Positions 52,122-60,336 of a DNA stretch of 64,000 bases are shown one piece after another (the stretch's first letter is position 1; each line of letters opens with the position of its first letter). The stretch is from JANQJA01 sp965267485 (GTDB lineage Bacteria > Pseudomonadota > Gammaproteobacteria > Pseudomonadales > Azotimanducaceae): the NCBI GenBank assembly GCA_965267485.1, contig OZ254080.1:1488001-1552000 (forward strand), given 5' to 3'. Made by a program: the position numbers and the translations under genes. Below the pieces are notes generated by a model. The model worked only from the letters and a program-made list of their open reading frames with translations. It was not told the DNA's origin and made no database searches.

Positions 52122-53441
52122 CTAATCCTTGTCGTTGGCGGCCGTGGTCTCGAGGTCCTGCTTCAGCGTCCTTGCCGCCAGCATGTAGCTGAGGAACGAC
52201 AGCAGATAGACGAAGTTGCAGGTAAACAGCGACCAGCGCAGTGCTGCGGACTCCGACATCTCCCACCCGGCTTTCAGGAAGTCACTGAGGATGCCAACGG
52301 TCGTCGGACCGAACACGAGCCCGATGATGTTGATGATGAACAGCAACAGCGCCGAGGCTGCCGCGCGCATCGCCAGCGGCGCCAGTGACTGGGTCATGCC
52401 GAACGTCGGGCCGGTGTACAGGTTCGAGAGAAACGCCGGAATACAGTAGAAGAACAGCGAGAGCGCAAGACTGTCGGTCAGGTAGACGGCCGCGCCGAAT
52501 GGCACGGCGACACCAAAGCCGATCCCTGGCACCCACATGTACCACCGCGTGTCCCTGACGCCGAGACGGTCGCAGATGAAGCCGCCGAGGAACGTCCCCG
52601 CGCCACCGGCAAGGCCGATGATGAGGCCAAGTGCCGTACCGACTTCACCGGAACTCATGTCGTGGGTGCGGATCAGGAATGACGGCATCCAGGCGATGGC
52701 ACCGTAGCCGACGAATGCCTGGGTGGCTGCGCCGAGCGAGATGTGGCGGAAGGAACGGTATCCCCACATCGTCTTCAGCACGGTCATGAACGGCACCTGG
52801 TCGGCGGAGGGCGCCCGGCCCTCCGAATAACCGCGAGGTGGCTCCTTGACCGTGAATTTCATCAGGAGCGCCAGCAGGACGCCGGGAATGCCGACCAGCA
52901 GGAACGCGTTGCGCCAGCCGAAGAACTCGTTGATCCAGCCGCCGGCAAAGTTGCCGAACAGGATGCCAACCGGAATGCCCAGCGCGTAGATGCCAAGCGC
53001 GCTCGAACGACGGTTTGGCGCGAAGTAGTCGGCGATCAGTGAATGGGAGGGCGGGCTGCCGCCTGCCTCACCAATGCCGACGCCGATACGGGCGATCAGC
53101 AACTGCCAGAAGTTGGTGGCGAGCCCGGAGACTGCCGTCATGGCACTCCAGATCGCAAGACAGATCGAGATGATATTGACGCGGGAATAGCGATCCGCGA
53201 GCCGCGCGATCGGTATGCCCAGCGTGGCGTAGAAGATGCCGAACGCGACGCCCGAGAGCGCTCCGATTTGCGTATCCGACAGTTCCAGTTCTTCCTTGAT
53301 CGACTGCGCGAGAATCGCGAGGATCTGGCGGTCGATGAAGTTGAAGATGTAGACCACGACCAGCACGCCAAGCACGTAGTTGGTGTAGCCCGCTGTATAA
53401 AGGGGTTTCTTGCCGGCGCTACCAGCCTCGGCTTCTGCCAC
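52122..53441 (-). CDS. MFS transporter, spinster-like
   Basis: A 439-residue protein with about twelve membrane segments. The motif GIPIARLADRYSR lies between the second and third segments, followed by ARIGVGIGEAGGSPPSHSLIADYF, typical of the spinster-type MFS proteins common in marine and steroid-degrading proteobacteria. The substrate is unknown; sphingolipids, organic acids and lysophospholipids are known cargo of relatives. Its neighbour on the same strand is the small gene at 53477, 35 bp upstream. Confidence 0.92.
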   Translation of the reverse strand: MAEAEAGSAGKKPLYTAGYTNYVLGVLVVVYIFNFIDRQILAILAQSIKEELELSDTQIGALSGVAFGIFYATLGIPIARLADRYSRVNIISICLAIWSAMTAVSGLATNFWQLLIARIGVGIGEAGGSPPSHSLIADYFAPNRRSSALGIYALGIPVGILFGNFAGGWINEFFGWRNAFLLVGIPGVLLALLMKFTVKEPPRGYSEGRAPSADQVPFMTVLKTMWGYRSFRHISLGAATQAFVGYGAIAWMPSFLIRTHDMSSGEVGTALGLIIGLAGGAGTFLGGFICDRLGVRDTRWYMWVPGIGFGVAVPFGAAVYLTDSLALSLFFYCIPAFLSNLYTGPTFGMTQSLAPLAMRAAASALLLFIINIIGLVFGPTTVGILSDFLKAGWEMSESAALRWSLFTCNFVYLLSFLSYMLAARTLKQDLETTAANDKD

Positions 53442-53476
53442 GGTTTTCTCCGCTTCTTGTTGTTATGAGGGGTAAG

Positions 53477-53872
53477 TCAGGTTGGGTGTCGATTCGCGAT
53501 CTCGGTCAGGAGCTCCTCGATGCGGCCCTGCCATTCGGATTCCATCGCTGGCGTCCAGTCTTCGCCAACAACGTCGACGACGGTTTCATGAAGCGCTTCG
53601 AGCAGGTTTCGATACATGTGTGGTTCGACCATGTAGGCGCGCCGATGGTTATCGACTTCAAAGTCGAGATACTTCGCGTCTTCGGCCAGCGAGGGCTCCA
53701 TAAGCAATCGAAATACCTCGTTAAGCATCTTGCCGCGCACGAGGTCATCGATGTGAGACATGAGCGCCTCGGAACCCTCGCAGCGCGCGAAATAGTTGGC
53801 GTAGACGGCAGGTGTGATATCGCCGCCCTTCTCGGCGGCGAGTTCCAGTGAGAGACAGATTTCTTCGTTCAT
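53477..53872 (-). CDS. Conserved hypothetical protein, globin-like helical fold suspected
   Basis: About 131 residues from ATG 53872 (MNEEICLSLELAAEK). The sequence is helical throughout. The C-terminal part (MYRNLLEALHETVVDVVGEDWTP, then ESEWQGRIEELL) resembles the last helices of bacterial globins. Two histidines in the middle (SHIDDL and VDNHRRAYMVEPHMY) could bind heme. This is only a resemblance; no family is certain. It shares direction with the spinster MFS gene and is 96 bp from the divergent PHP gene. Confidence 0.6.
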   Translation of the reverse strand: MNEEICLSLELAAEKGGDITPAVYANYFARCEGSEALMSHIDDLVRGKMLNEVFRLLMEPSLAEDAKYLDFEVDNHRRAYMVEPHMYRNLLEALHETVVDVVGEDWTPAMESEWQGRIEELLTEIANRHPT

Positions 53873-53968
53873 GGTCGCATTATGAAGGGCGGTCGCGCCC
53901 GATGCCAGCTTGCGTATCCACACCGTCTGTGGCAGCTTTTCGTGCTTCTCAATTTTGGATTTTCAGCC

Positions 53969-54604
53969 GTGTTACTCGACCTCCATACCCATTCGATCAA
54001 ATCCGATGACGGTCGCGCCAAGGTCGAAAACTACTGCCAATGGATCAAGTCCAAGAACCTGCCGATCGATGGCTTCGTGCTGACCGAACATCGGCAGTTC
54101 GACTTTGAATCCGACTATTCCGAACTGGGCGAAAAGTTCGGGCTCGTGATCCTGAAGGGTGCCGAGGTCGAGACCGAATACGGCCACGTCCTTGTGTTCG
54201 GTGTGACCGAGGATCTCTATCAGGCGTTCGACTTTTCATCCACGCATCTGCCGCTCGCAGATGTGCTTGCGCTGTCGAAGCAGCACGGCGCGCAGGCGGT
54301 GCCCTGCCATCCCGGGCGCCCGCGCGTTGGCATGTTCGCGCACACCGAGGAACTCGGTATTCCCGAGGGGGTGGAGATCGTCGAGATCTATAACGGCGGC
54401 AGCCGCGACAACGAAGACCAGATTGCCATCGACAACGCCGAGAAGCTCGGCTATGGCGGGATTGCCGGCAGCGATTCTCACATCGTCAGTCATATCGGAC
54501 GATGCGCAACGCGGTTCCCGCATGACATTCACAGCGAACAGGAACTGGTGGCGGCGCTGAAGGCCGGAGAGTACGAGGCCGTCAACCTCAAGCACGCGGA
54601 TTAA
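53969..54604 (+). CDS. PHP domain phosphoesterase
   Basis: A 211-residue protein from GTG 53969 (LLDLHTHSIKSDDG). The PHP fold is recognisable from its metal-binding motifs: LHTHS at the N-terminus, TEH near 50, GAEVETEYGH near 70, VPCHPGRPR near 112 and the final GSDSHIVSHIG near 170. Such proteins hydrolyse phosphoesters such as nucleotides or tRNA 3' ends. It has the usual single-domain size of about 200-240 residues. It starts 19 bp upstream of the MaoC pair and may be transcribed with it. Confidence 0.9.
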   Translation: MLLDLHTHSIKSDDGRAKVENYCQWIKSKNLPIDGFVLTEHRQFDFESDYSELGEKFGLVILKGAEVETEYGHVLVFGVTEDLYQAFDFSSTHLPLADVLALSKQHGAQAVPCHPGRPRVGMFAHTEELGIPEGVEIVEIYNGGSRDNEDQIAIDNAEKLGYGGIAGSDSHIVSHIGRCATRFPHDIHSEQELVAALKAGEYEAVNLKHAD

Positions 54605-54623
54605 CCTTCCAGAGGGAAACACA

Positions 54624-55079
54624 GTGACAGAAGAAGCAGTCGACCAGGATATCCAGGAGGCCCGGGATAAATTCCTGAACGTTGAATTCGACGAAAAGCA
54701 GTTTGAGATCGACCCGAAAGTAACGACCGAGTACGCGCGTTACTGCGGCGAAACCGCGCCGCGGTTTCTCGATGAGAACGACCCCGACTTTCAGGCTCCG
54801 CCGACATTCGTGGCGTCGCTGAGCGGGCGACGCATGTTTCCCGAAGGCTACCCGCGATTCAGCGGCGTCGGGATGGATGCCGGCAAGGGGGTCGAGTCAC
54901 TCGCACCGATTCGCCCGCCGTGCACACTGACCGGCAAGGCGCACATCCATGACATCTATACCAAGACCGGGCGCTCTGGCCGCATGATTTTTACCGTCGT
55001 CCGACTCGAGTTCTTTGACGAGAACGGGACGCACGTGGCGAACGCGGATTCGCGGCAGGTTGTGAGGGAGCGAAGCTGA
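54624..55079 (+). CDS. MaoC-like N-terminal dehydratase subunit
   Basis: A 151-residue protein from GTG 54624, with the FAS1-type MaoC hot-dog fold (DEKQFEIDPKVTTEYARYCGE, then APPTFVASLSGRRMFPEGYPRF). The FLDENDPDFQAPPTF stretch matches the N-terminal, non-catalytic domain of two-part hydratases. It is translated together with the next gene (one-base overlap), so the two probably form a heterodimer. Together they should hydrate or dehydrate an enoyl-CoA in fatty acid or steroid side-chain metabolism. Confidence 0.85.
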   Translation: MTEEAVDQDIQEARDKFLNVEFDEKQFEIDPKVTTEYARYCGETAPRFLDENDPDFQAPPTFVASLSGRRMFPEGYPRFSGVGMDAGKGVESLAPIRPPCTLTGKAHIHDIYTKTGRSGRMIFTVVRLEFFDENGTHVANADSRQVVRERS

Positions 55080-55501
55080 TGGCGATCGAAAAACTGAGTG
55101 ACGTCGAGTTTGGTGAGGAACTGCCGGCATTCGAACCGGACACCCGCCTCGAGACCGGGGCAGCCTTTGCTCAACTCGTTGGCTGGGGGACAGGCGGTGG
55201 CGGGCGATTTGCCAGCCATGAAGATGCGAAGAAAGAAGGGCTGCCAGGCGCCTTCATCCCGGGCATTCTGAGCCAGGGCTACCTCGTCGCAATGATCCAC
55301 AACTGGGCACCGCCGGCAGACATCAAGGCCATTGATACGGTGTTCCGCGCGCCGGTCATTGCAGACGTGAAACACTCCATCACCGGTGTCGTCACTGACA
55401 TCGATGAAGACGAGGGATTGGTCGAAATCGACCTGACGGTCACTAACGACAAGGGTGAGACGCGCGTCTTCGGAACGGCCAGCGTCAGCTTGCCGAAGTG
55501 A
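55079..55501 (+). CDS. MaoC-like dehydratase subunit, second half
   Basis: A 140-residue partner of the previous gene with a hot-dog fold (FAQLVGWGTGGGGRFASHED, then GLPGAFIPGILSQGYLVAMIHNW). The His in ASHEDAKK sits near the usual catalytic region, but the canonical D-x4-H pair is not clear, so activity should be tested rather than assumed. It overlaps the upstream stop by one base and the coaE start by 4 bp. Confidence 0.82.
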   Translation: MAIEKLSDVEFGEELPAFEPDTRLETGAAFAQLVGWGTGGGGRFASHEDAKKEGLPGAFIPGILSQGYLVAMIHNWAPPADIKAIDTVFRAPVIADVKHSITGVVTDIDEDEGLVEIDLTVTNDKGETRVFGTASVSLPK

Positions 55502-56094
55502 AGACGATTTGTCTGACGGGTGGGCTCGCCTCCGGCAAGTCCACCGCTTCGGCTTTCTTTGCCGGGCAGGGCGCACACGTCATCGACGCGGACAAGCTGG
55601 GCCATCGTGTCTATGAGCCGGGCACGCCCGGCTTCGAGAAGGTTGTGGCCGCATTCGGCGACGACGTGGTTGCGGCCGATGGCGGCATCGATCGCAAGGC
55701 ACTGGGCGGCAAGGTTTTCGGCAAGCCTGACGAGCTGAAGCGATTGACTGACATTGCCTGGCCGGAGATCCGTCGAATGGCGGAAGCCGAGATCGACGAG
55801 TACGGCGAAGCGCATCCTGACGGTGTCGTGGTGCTCGAAGCGGCGGTTCTGTTCGAAGCCGGCTGGGAGGACATTGGCGACGAGGTCTGGGTCCTGGTCG
55901 TTGATCGTGAGGTCGCGGTCGAGCGCGCGATGGCCCGTGATGGCGCGCCCCGTGAGGCTGTCGAGAGCCGTCTCGACTCGCAGCTGTCGAACGAGGAGCG
56001 CATCGCGAAGTCGAATGTCGTCATCGAGAACAATGCTGACGAGGCGACGCTCATCGCGAACCTCAAGAGGGCGTGGGACGCCGCGGTTCGCTAG
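55498..56094 (+). CDS. coaE: Dephospho-CoA kinase (CoaE)
   Basis: CoaE performs the last step of coenzyme A synthesis by phosphorylating the 3'-OH of dephospho-CoA. The 198-residue protein starts at GTG 55498, overlapping the previous stop (GTGA). It has the P-loop GGLASGKST at 8-16, DADKLGHRVYEPG near 30-42 and the CoA-domain RLDSQLSNEERIAKSNVVIENN near 158-180. Length is normal. Its place after an acyl-CoA hydratase pair links it loosely to CoA metabolism. Confidence 0.95.
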   Translation: MKTICLTGGLASGKSTASAFFAGQGAHVIDADKLGHRVYEPGTPGFEKVVAAFGDDVVAADGGIDRKALGGKVFGKPDELKRLTDIAWPEIRRMAEAEIDEYGEAHPDGVVVLEAAVLFEAGWEDIGDEVWVLVVDREVAVERAMARDGAPREAVESRLDSQLSNEERIAKSNVVIENNADEATLIANLKRAWDAAVR

Positions 56095-56399
56095 AGTCGG
56101 AACGTTTCATCCCGTGCGTCGAACCGCCAGCCCCGCTGGCGGGCTTCGCGAATCCAGCTGGCGACCTTGTTCTCCGGCAGCGTCGTGAACCGGGGCGAGG
56201 TATCGCCGGCAGACGTCCAGTCTGCCCGGTCGGCCTCGTACGACAGTCCCTGTACCACGAGCAGCGAACCGCCGCGCTGGTTGTCCAGCACGCGCAGCTC
56301 GAGTCCGTCATCGTCAGCCCAGATCGTCCACCGATAGGTAATCCCGTCGACCCGAATGAGCCACGGGTTTTCTGACGTTCCCTGTCCCTTCACCTTCAA
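56091..56399 (-). CDS. Conserved hypothetical protein
   Basis: About 102 residues from TTG 56399, preceded by AAGGGAGCA; a longer frame to 56465 is possible. The product has an ordered alpha/beta pattern (WLIRVDGITYRWTIWADDDGLELRVLDNQRGGSLLVV, shown here as two parts about 12-30 and 31-48) and a basic C-terminal helix (SWIREARQRGWRF). I do not recognise a family. It overlaps the coaE end by 4 bp, convergent, and is 100 bp from the selenoprotein gene in the same direction. Confidence 0.5.
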   Translation of the reverse strand: MKVKGQGTSENPWLIRVDGITYRWTIWADDDGLELRVLDNQRGGSLLVVQGLSYEADRADWTSAGDTSPRFTTLPENKVASWIREARQRGWRFDARDETFRL

Positions 56400-56499
56400 T
56401 GCTCCCTTTGTCGGCGAAGGGGTATTGTGGGCGTGGGCGGGGGTCAAGTCTGTGCGCGGCCTCACAGCTGCAGGCTGACGCGGTTAACGCTTCTGGCAA

Positions 56500-57360
56500 T
56501 CAGTCCTTGCGGCGCAGTCCGGCTTCGGTTTCTGCCCTGCGTTTCGCGCGGTTCTCCTCGCCGAGCCGGGCGAGTTCGTCGGGATCGTCGAGGCGCATGT
56601 AGTTTGCCTTCCAGTCGTCGCTTTCACTGAATCGTGCATCGCCGCGGACAGCCGTGGGCGAAGTTGCGGTCTCAATAAGTGCCAGTGCCCTTGCCACGCT
56701 TGCGAACTGGGTCTTCCGATCACCGGGCGCGCCCAGCGGATTGCCGAGTGGCATGTCGTTGTAGAGGTAGCGGGGCACACCGCAGCGGGTCACGATGTCC
56801 CACGCGGAGCCGATGACGACGGTGGCGATACCCGCTTCTTCAAGTGCTCTGGCCGTCAAACTGACGGTCTGGTGGCAGACGGGTCAGAGCGGGACGAGCA
56901 CGGCAACGTCGACCTCGTCTTCACCGCAGGCGGCGACGATGGCCGGCGCGTCGGATTCGACCGTGAAACGCTGGCTGTACTCTGTTGGCACGAAATGAAA
57001 CCGGGGCGCAACGTCACGGATCATGCCGTCTGTCGCAAGGCTTGCGAGGGGTTCCAACGGGAAGTATGAGGCGCGATCGCGCGTATGGGTCGTGATCTTG
57101 TCCCACGAGAGATCGTCGGTGAAGAAAGTCTCCGGCACGTCATCCAGCGGGATGGAACGCGCCTTGCGGCCAATCATGGCCGTGGACTCGTCATCGGGAT
57201 GGATCGCCGTGGTGACAATGGCGACCCGTGATTCGGCAAGTGGGCGCGCGGGCACATGAAACGGCGTGTCGGTGTGCTCCGCCCACTGGTAGGGCGTCGT
57301 GAAACCCTGCGCCTCGTAGAAGCGCCGGGTTCGTTCGATATACCGGATGTCTTCGCTCAT
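56500..57360 (-). CDS. Probable selenoprotein of the glycine/sarcosine/betaine reductase (GrdB) family, in-frame TGA as selenocysteine
   Basis: The frame from ATG 57360 runs to 56500 (about 286 residues) if TGA at 56884-56886 is read as selenocysteine. The parts before and after it join into one GrdB-like protein: TDTPFHVPARPLAESRVAIVTTAIH in the N-terminal half, VAVLVPL before the TGA, and PVCHQTVSLTARALEEAG after it. The codon is residue 159 and forms U-P-V-C162, a U-x2-C redox motif where relatives show C-x2-C. A SECIS-like hairpin lies at the right distance (next entry). The later GVPRYLYNDMPLGNP is typical of the family. It overlaps the cinA-like gene by 4 bp. The reaction is unknown; the anaerobic glycine reductase role of GrdB is unlikely without its partners. 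Confidence 0.75.
56853..56867 (-). promoter_or_regulatory. Bacterial SECIS-like hairpin
   Basis: In the mRNA, 16 nt after the UGA, a perfect 6-bp stem CCGUCA-GUU-UGACGG carries a 3-nt loop whose first base is G. This fits the bacterial SECIS rule of a small apical loop with G in the first two positions, 16-37 nt after the codon, recognised by SelB. Confidence 0.55.
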
Positions 57361-57833
57361 GCCGCTTTCAATGCGTCTTCGAGCAAGGCGACGGCAGCGG
57401 CAGCAAAAGCCTGCATGTTGGCCGCCCGGTCGTCACTGCCGGTCGACACTGTCGCGGTCTTGATCACGGGCCCGACGACGCCGATCACGCTGGTCCCGGC
57501 CGGATGACCGTAGCGCGAACCGGATGGTCCGGCTGCGCCGAGTTCCGAGATGCCCCAGGTCGCCCCCAGTTTGTCGCGTGCGGCGAGGGCGAACGCTTCG
57601 GCCATCGGTTCCGACAGCGGTTCCAGATCGCCGGTCGACTTCGGCAGGTCGAGAAACGCGCGGCGCGAAGGCAACGTGTACACCACGCTGCCGCCCAGAA
57701 AGTAGGCCGACGCCCCCGGGACCGCGAGCAGGCAAGCGGCAATCAGTCCGCCACTCGATGATTCGGCAACAGACACTGTCTCCTTGCGCGACTTCAGCAG
57801 GTCGCCGACCGCGTTTGCGATAGTCAGATCCAT
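57357..57833 (-). CDS. CinA C-terminal-like nicotinamide-nucleotide amidase family protein
   Basis: A 158-residue protein from ATG 57833 with GGGGGAG upstream. It covers the CinA C-terminal (PncC) domain: VSVAESSSGGLIAACLLAVPGASAYFLGG at about 20-48 and WGISELGAAGPSGSRYGHPAG near 100-120. PncC removes the amide from NMN to recycle NAD; this short stand-alone form is common. It overlaps the selenoprotein gene by 4 bp, which places both on one transcript. Confidence 0.85.
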   Translation of the reverse strand: MDLTIANAVGDLLKSRKETVSVAESSSGGLIAACLLAVPGASAYFLGGSVVYTLPSRRAFLDLPKSTGDLEPLSEPMAEAFALAARDKLGATWGISELGAAGPSGSRYGHPAGTSVIGVVGPVIKTATVSTGSDDRAANMQAFAAAAVALLEDALKAA

Positions 57834-57908
57834 TTGGCTCCCCCTTGTTTGTTCTGACATTATCAGACATCACGATCGGGTGGGAAAACCTGACAGGAAG
57901 GGAACGCT

Positions 57909-59156
57909 ATGGATGCCGAACAACTGAAGCAGGCTTGCTGCGACTTCATTGACGAAAACGCCAACGACCTGGTTCGTACGAGTCATGCGATACACGAGAA
58001 ACCGGAACTCGCATTCCATGAGTTCGAGGCTGCAAAGATACTGACAGCGGAGGTGGAAGGTGCCGGCCTCAGCGTCGAGCGCGAGGCCTACGGTCTGCCG
58101 ACGGCCTATGCAACCGAGTTCGGCCACGGCGATGCCTGCATGTCGATTCTGTCGGAGTACGATGCGCTGCCCGGTATCGGCCATGCCTGTGGGCACAACG
58201 TGATCGCGACGATGGGGCTCGGCGCGGCGCTTGCGCTCGCTGCGCTGGGAGAGCGATTGCCCGGCCGCGTCCGCTATCTCGGGACGCCGGCTGAAGAGAA
58301 GGGCGGTGGCAAGGAAATCATGGCGCAGAACGGCGCGTTCGACGGTGTCGATGCTTCGATGATGGTTCATCCGGCGGGCGTCGATCTTGCGACGATGCCC
58401 TGCATCTGTGTGTCCGAGGTCAGGGTCACCTACGTCGGCAAGAGTGCCCATGCCTCGGCCGTGCCTCACGCCGGCATCAATGCGCTCGATGCCCTCGTGA
58501 CCGCCTACCAGACGCTCGCGCAGCTCCGGCAGCATATTCGGCAAACCGAGCGCATTCACGGCATCTTCACCGAAGCCGGCGCTGCGCCGAATATCGTGCC
58601 CGAGCGCGCGAGTGGCGTCTTCTACGTGCGCGCTGCGAACGCGCAGGACCTTGCTGATCTGAAGGTGCGGGTTCAACGCTGTTTCGATGCCGGGGCACTG
58701 TCCTCAGGCTGCGAGGTCGAGACGCGGTGGGCGAAGGTCGACTATCTCGACATGAACACCAACTGGCCAATCGCAGAAGCGTATCAGGCCAACGCGGAAG
58801 CCCTCGGACGGGAATTCTTCCCGATGGAGAAGATGGGCGCCTCGGCGGCCGGCAGTACGGATATGGGTAACATCAGCCACCGGGTACCGTCGATTCATCC
58901 CATGATCGCCTGTGCGCCGCGCAATGTCGTGATTCATAATCCCGAGTTTGCGCGATGGGCGGCATCCGAGATGGGTGACAAGGCGTGCGTCGATGGCGCG
59001 AAAGCGATGGCCATGACCACGATCGACTACCTTGCTGACGAGTCGCTCAGGGTGCGTGCTGCCGATGCGTTTCGCGCGAAGGCCGATGTGTCCGCGGCGG
59101 CAATTGCGGCAGCCTGGCACCCGGAGGGCGCGTCCGATATCGGCGGGTGTTGCTAG
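57909..59156 (+). CDS. M20 family amidohydrolase/peptidase (AbgB/aminoacylase-like)
   Basis: A 415-residue cytoplasmic metallopeptidase of the M20D group. Conserved features are SEYDALPGIGHACGHN near 80 (with metal ligands), the GTPAEEKGGGK motif near 127 with the catalytic Glu pair, and the lid domain VGKSAHASAVPHAGINALDA near 180. The C-terminal part contains MGNISHRVPSIHP. Members hydrolyse N-acyl amino acids or short dipeptides, or p-aminobenzoyl-glutamate. It is divergent from the cinA-like gene (75 bp) and convergent with msrA. Confidence 0.9.
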   Translation: MDAEQLKQACCDFIDENANDLVRTSHAIHEKPELAFHEFEAAKILTAEVEGAGLSVEREAYGLPTAYATEFGHGDACMSILSEYDALPGIGHACGHNVIATMGLGAALALAALGERLPGRVRYLGTPAEEKGGGKEIMAQNGAFDGVDASMMVHPAGVDLATMPCICVSEVRVTYVGKSAHASAVPHAGINALDALVTAYQTLAQLRQHIRQTERIHGIFTEAGAAPNIVPERASGVFYVRAANAQDLADLKVRVQRCFDAGALSSGCEVETRWAKVDYLDMNTNWPIAEAYQANAEALGREFFPMEKMGASAAGSTDMGNISHRVPSIHPMIACAPRNVVIHNPEFARWAASEMGDKACVDGAKAMAMTTIDYLADESLRVRAADAFRAKADVSAAAIAAAWHPEGASDIGGCC

Positions 59157-59743
59157 CCGCCGTCGCCCCAGATTTCCCCGAGCCGTTGGTCACGGCCGCA
59201 TGAGTACCGGTAGTACTTGTACCGCAGCGGATTCTTCTCGTAGTAGTCCTGGTGGTAATCCTCCGCCGCATAGAAGGTCGTCGCCTCGGTCACCTCGGTA
59301 TACACCGGCTCATCGAAACGGGCTTCGACCGCCGCCTTCGACGCGCGTGCCAGTGCCTCCTGTTCGGCGTTGAGGTAGAAGATCCCACTGCGATACTGCG
59401 AGCCGCGGTCACAGAACTGGCGGTTCTGCGCAAACGGGTCGATGTTGACCCAGAAGATGTCGAGCAACTGCTGGTAGTTCACCTTTGATGGATCGTAGAC
59501 GATGCGTACCGCCTCGGTATGTCCCGTGCGACCGCTGGAGACTTCCTGATAGGTGGGATTGGCACGGCTGCCGCCGATGTAGCCCGACGTGGTCGAGAAA
59601 ACGCCATCAATCTTGTCGTAGGGCGGTTCCATACACCAGAAGCAACCACCGGCGAAAATGGCTTCGGCGCGTTGTTCCTCTGCGTGTGCAGTAAGTGTGA
59701 GCAGCGCGAGGCTGATCGTGATTAGCCATTTGCTCATGGTCAT
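59153..59743 (-). CDS. msrA: Methionine sulfoxide reductase A, secreted
   Basis: A 196-residue protein with a signal peptide (SKWLITISLALLTLTAHAEE), so it acts in the periplasm. The MsrA active site GGCFWCME has C34 as nucleophile with C37 beside it, and the EVSSGRTGHTEAVRI, DFY-like and YRSGIFY stretches are typical. MsrA reduces Met-S-sulfoxide in oxidised proteins. ATG 59743 overlaps the msrB stop (ATGA), so both enzymes are made from one transcript in the order msrB, msrA. Confidence 0.95.
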   Translation of the reverse strand: MTMSKWLITISLALLTLTAHAEEQRAEAIFAGGCFWCMEPPYDKIDGVFSTTSGYIGGSRANPTYQEVSSGRTGHTEAVRIVYDPSKVNYQQLLDIFWVNIDPFAQNRQFCDRGSQYRSGIFYLNAEQEALARASKAAVEARFDEPVYTEVTEATTFYAAEDYHQDYYEKNPLRYKYYRYSCGRDQRLGEIWGDGG

Positions 59744-60249
59744 GACCTCAGTGCCGGGAGAGCCTCGCCGTCAGGCACGAATTCCAGCGCGAGGCCGTTG
59801 TTGCACCAGCGCTTGCCCGTTGGACGGGGGCCGTCGTCAAAGACATGGCCCTGATGACCGCCGCAGCGGGCACAGTGGTATTCGGTGCGGGGCAGGATGA
59901 GTTTGAAATCGGTCTTGGTGCCGGTGGCACCGTCGATGGCCCGGTAGAAGCTGGGCCAGCCCGTACCGCTGTCGTACTTCCAGTCGCTGAGGAACAGCGG
60001 CAGGTAGCAGGCGGCGCAGACATACGTACCCTTGCGCTTCTCATCGTTGAGTGGGCTCGTAAACGCCCGTTCGGTCGCTTCCTCGAACAGGATGCGATAC
60101 TGATCATCGGTCAGCACGTCCCGCCAGGCAGACGCCGGTTTATCGAGGGGCTCGAAATCGGGCAGATCGAATGCGGCGGCAACCGCTCTGGGCAGCGCCA
60201 GGGTCGCCGGCAGGGCGGCCATCAACGGCAACAGTGATCTTCTTTGCAT
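59740..60249 (-). CDS. msrB: Methionine sulfoxide reductase B, exported
   Basis: A 169-residue protein beginning MQRRSLLPLMAALPATLALPR, an export signal with twin Arg (a Tat or Sec substrate). The SelR fold shows Zn pairs CAAC and CARC, DSGTGWPSFYRAI near 92, and the nucleophile Cys in GKRWCNNGLALEF near 152. It reduces Met-R-sulfoxide, complementing MsrA. Both proteins are exported, so this is a periplasmic repair pair. It could have an electron donor elsewhere in the genome; none is adjacent. Confidence 0.94.
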   Translation of the reverse strand: MQRRSLLPLMAALPATLALPRAVAAAFDLPDFEPLDKPASAWRDVLTDDQYRILFEEATERAFTSPLNDEKRKGTYVCAACYLPLFLSDWKYDSGTGWPSFYRAIDGATGTKTDFKLILPRTEYHCARCGGHQGHVFDDGPRPTGKRWCNNGLALEFVPDGEALPALRS

Positions 60250-60336
60250 GCTTCTATCCGTTTGGTTCCTGTCCGTCAGACGTGCGTCAGGCTAGTTTGT
60301 TACATCAGATACGACCGCGCGAGTCGCCGGATTGTT

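Noticed and set aside
56884..56886. Frameshift or nonsense mutation in the GrdB-like gene
   Set aside because: The two halves are in the same frame, so there is no frameshift; the TGA replaces exactly one Cys position and is followed by a SECIS-like hairpin. A simple nonsense mutation remains possible but less likely.
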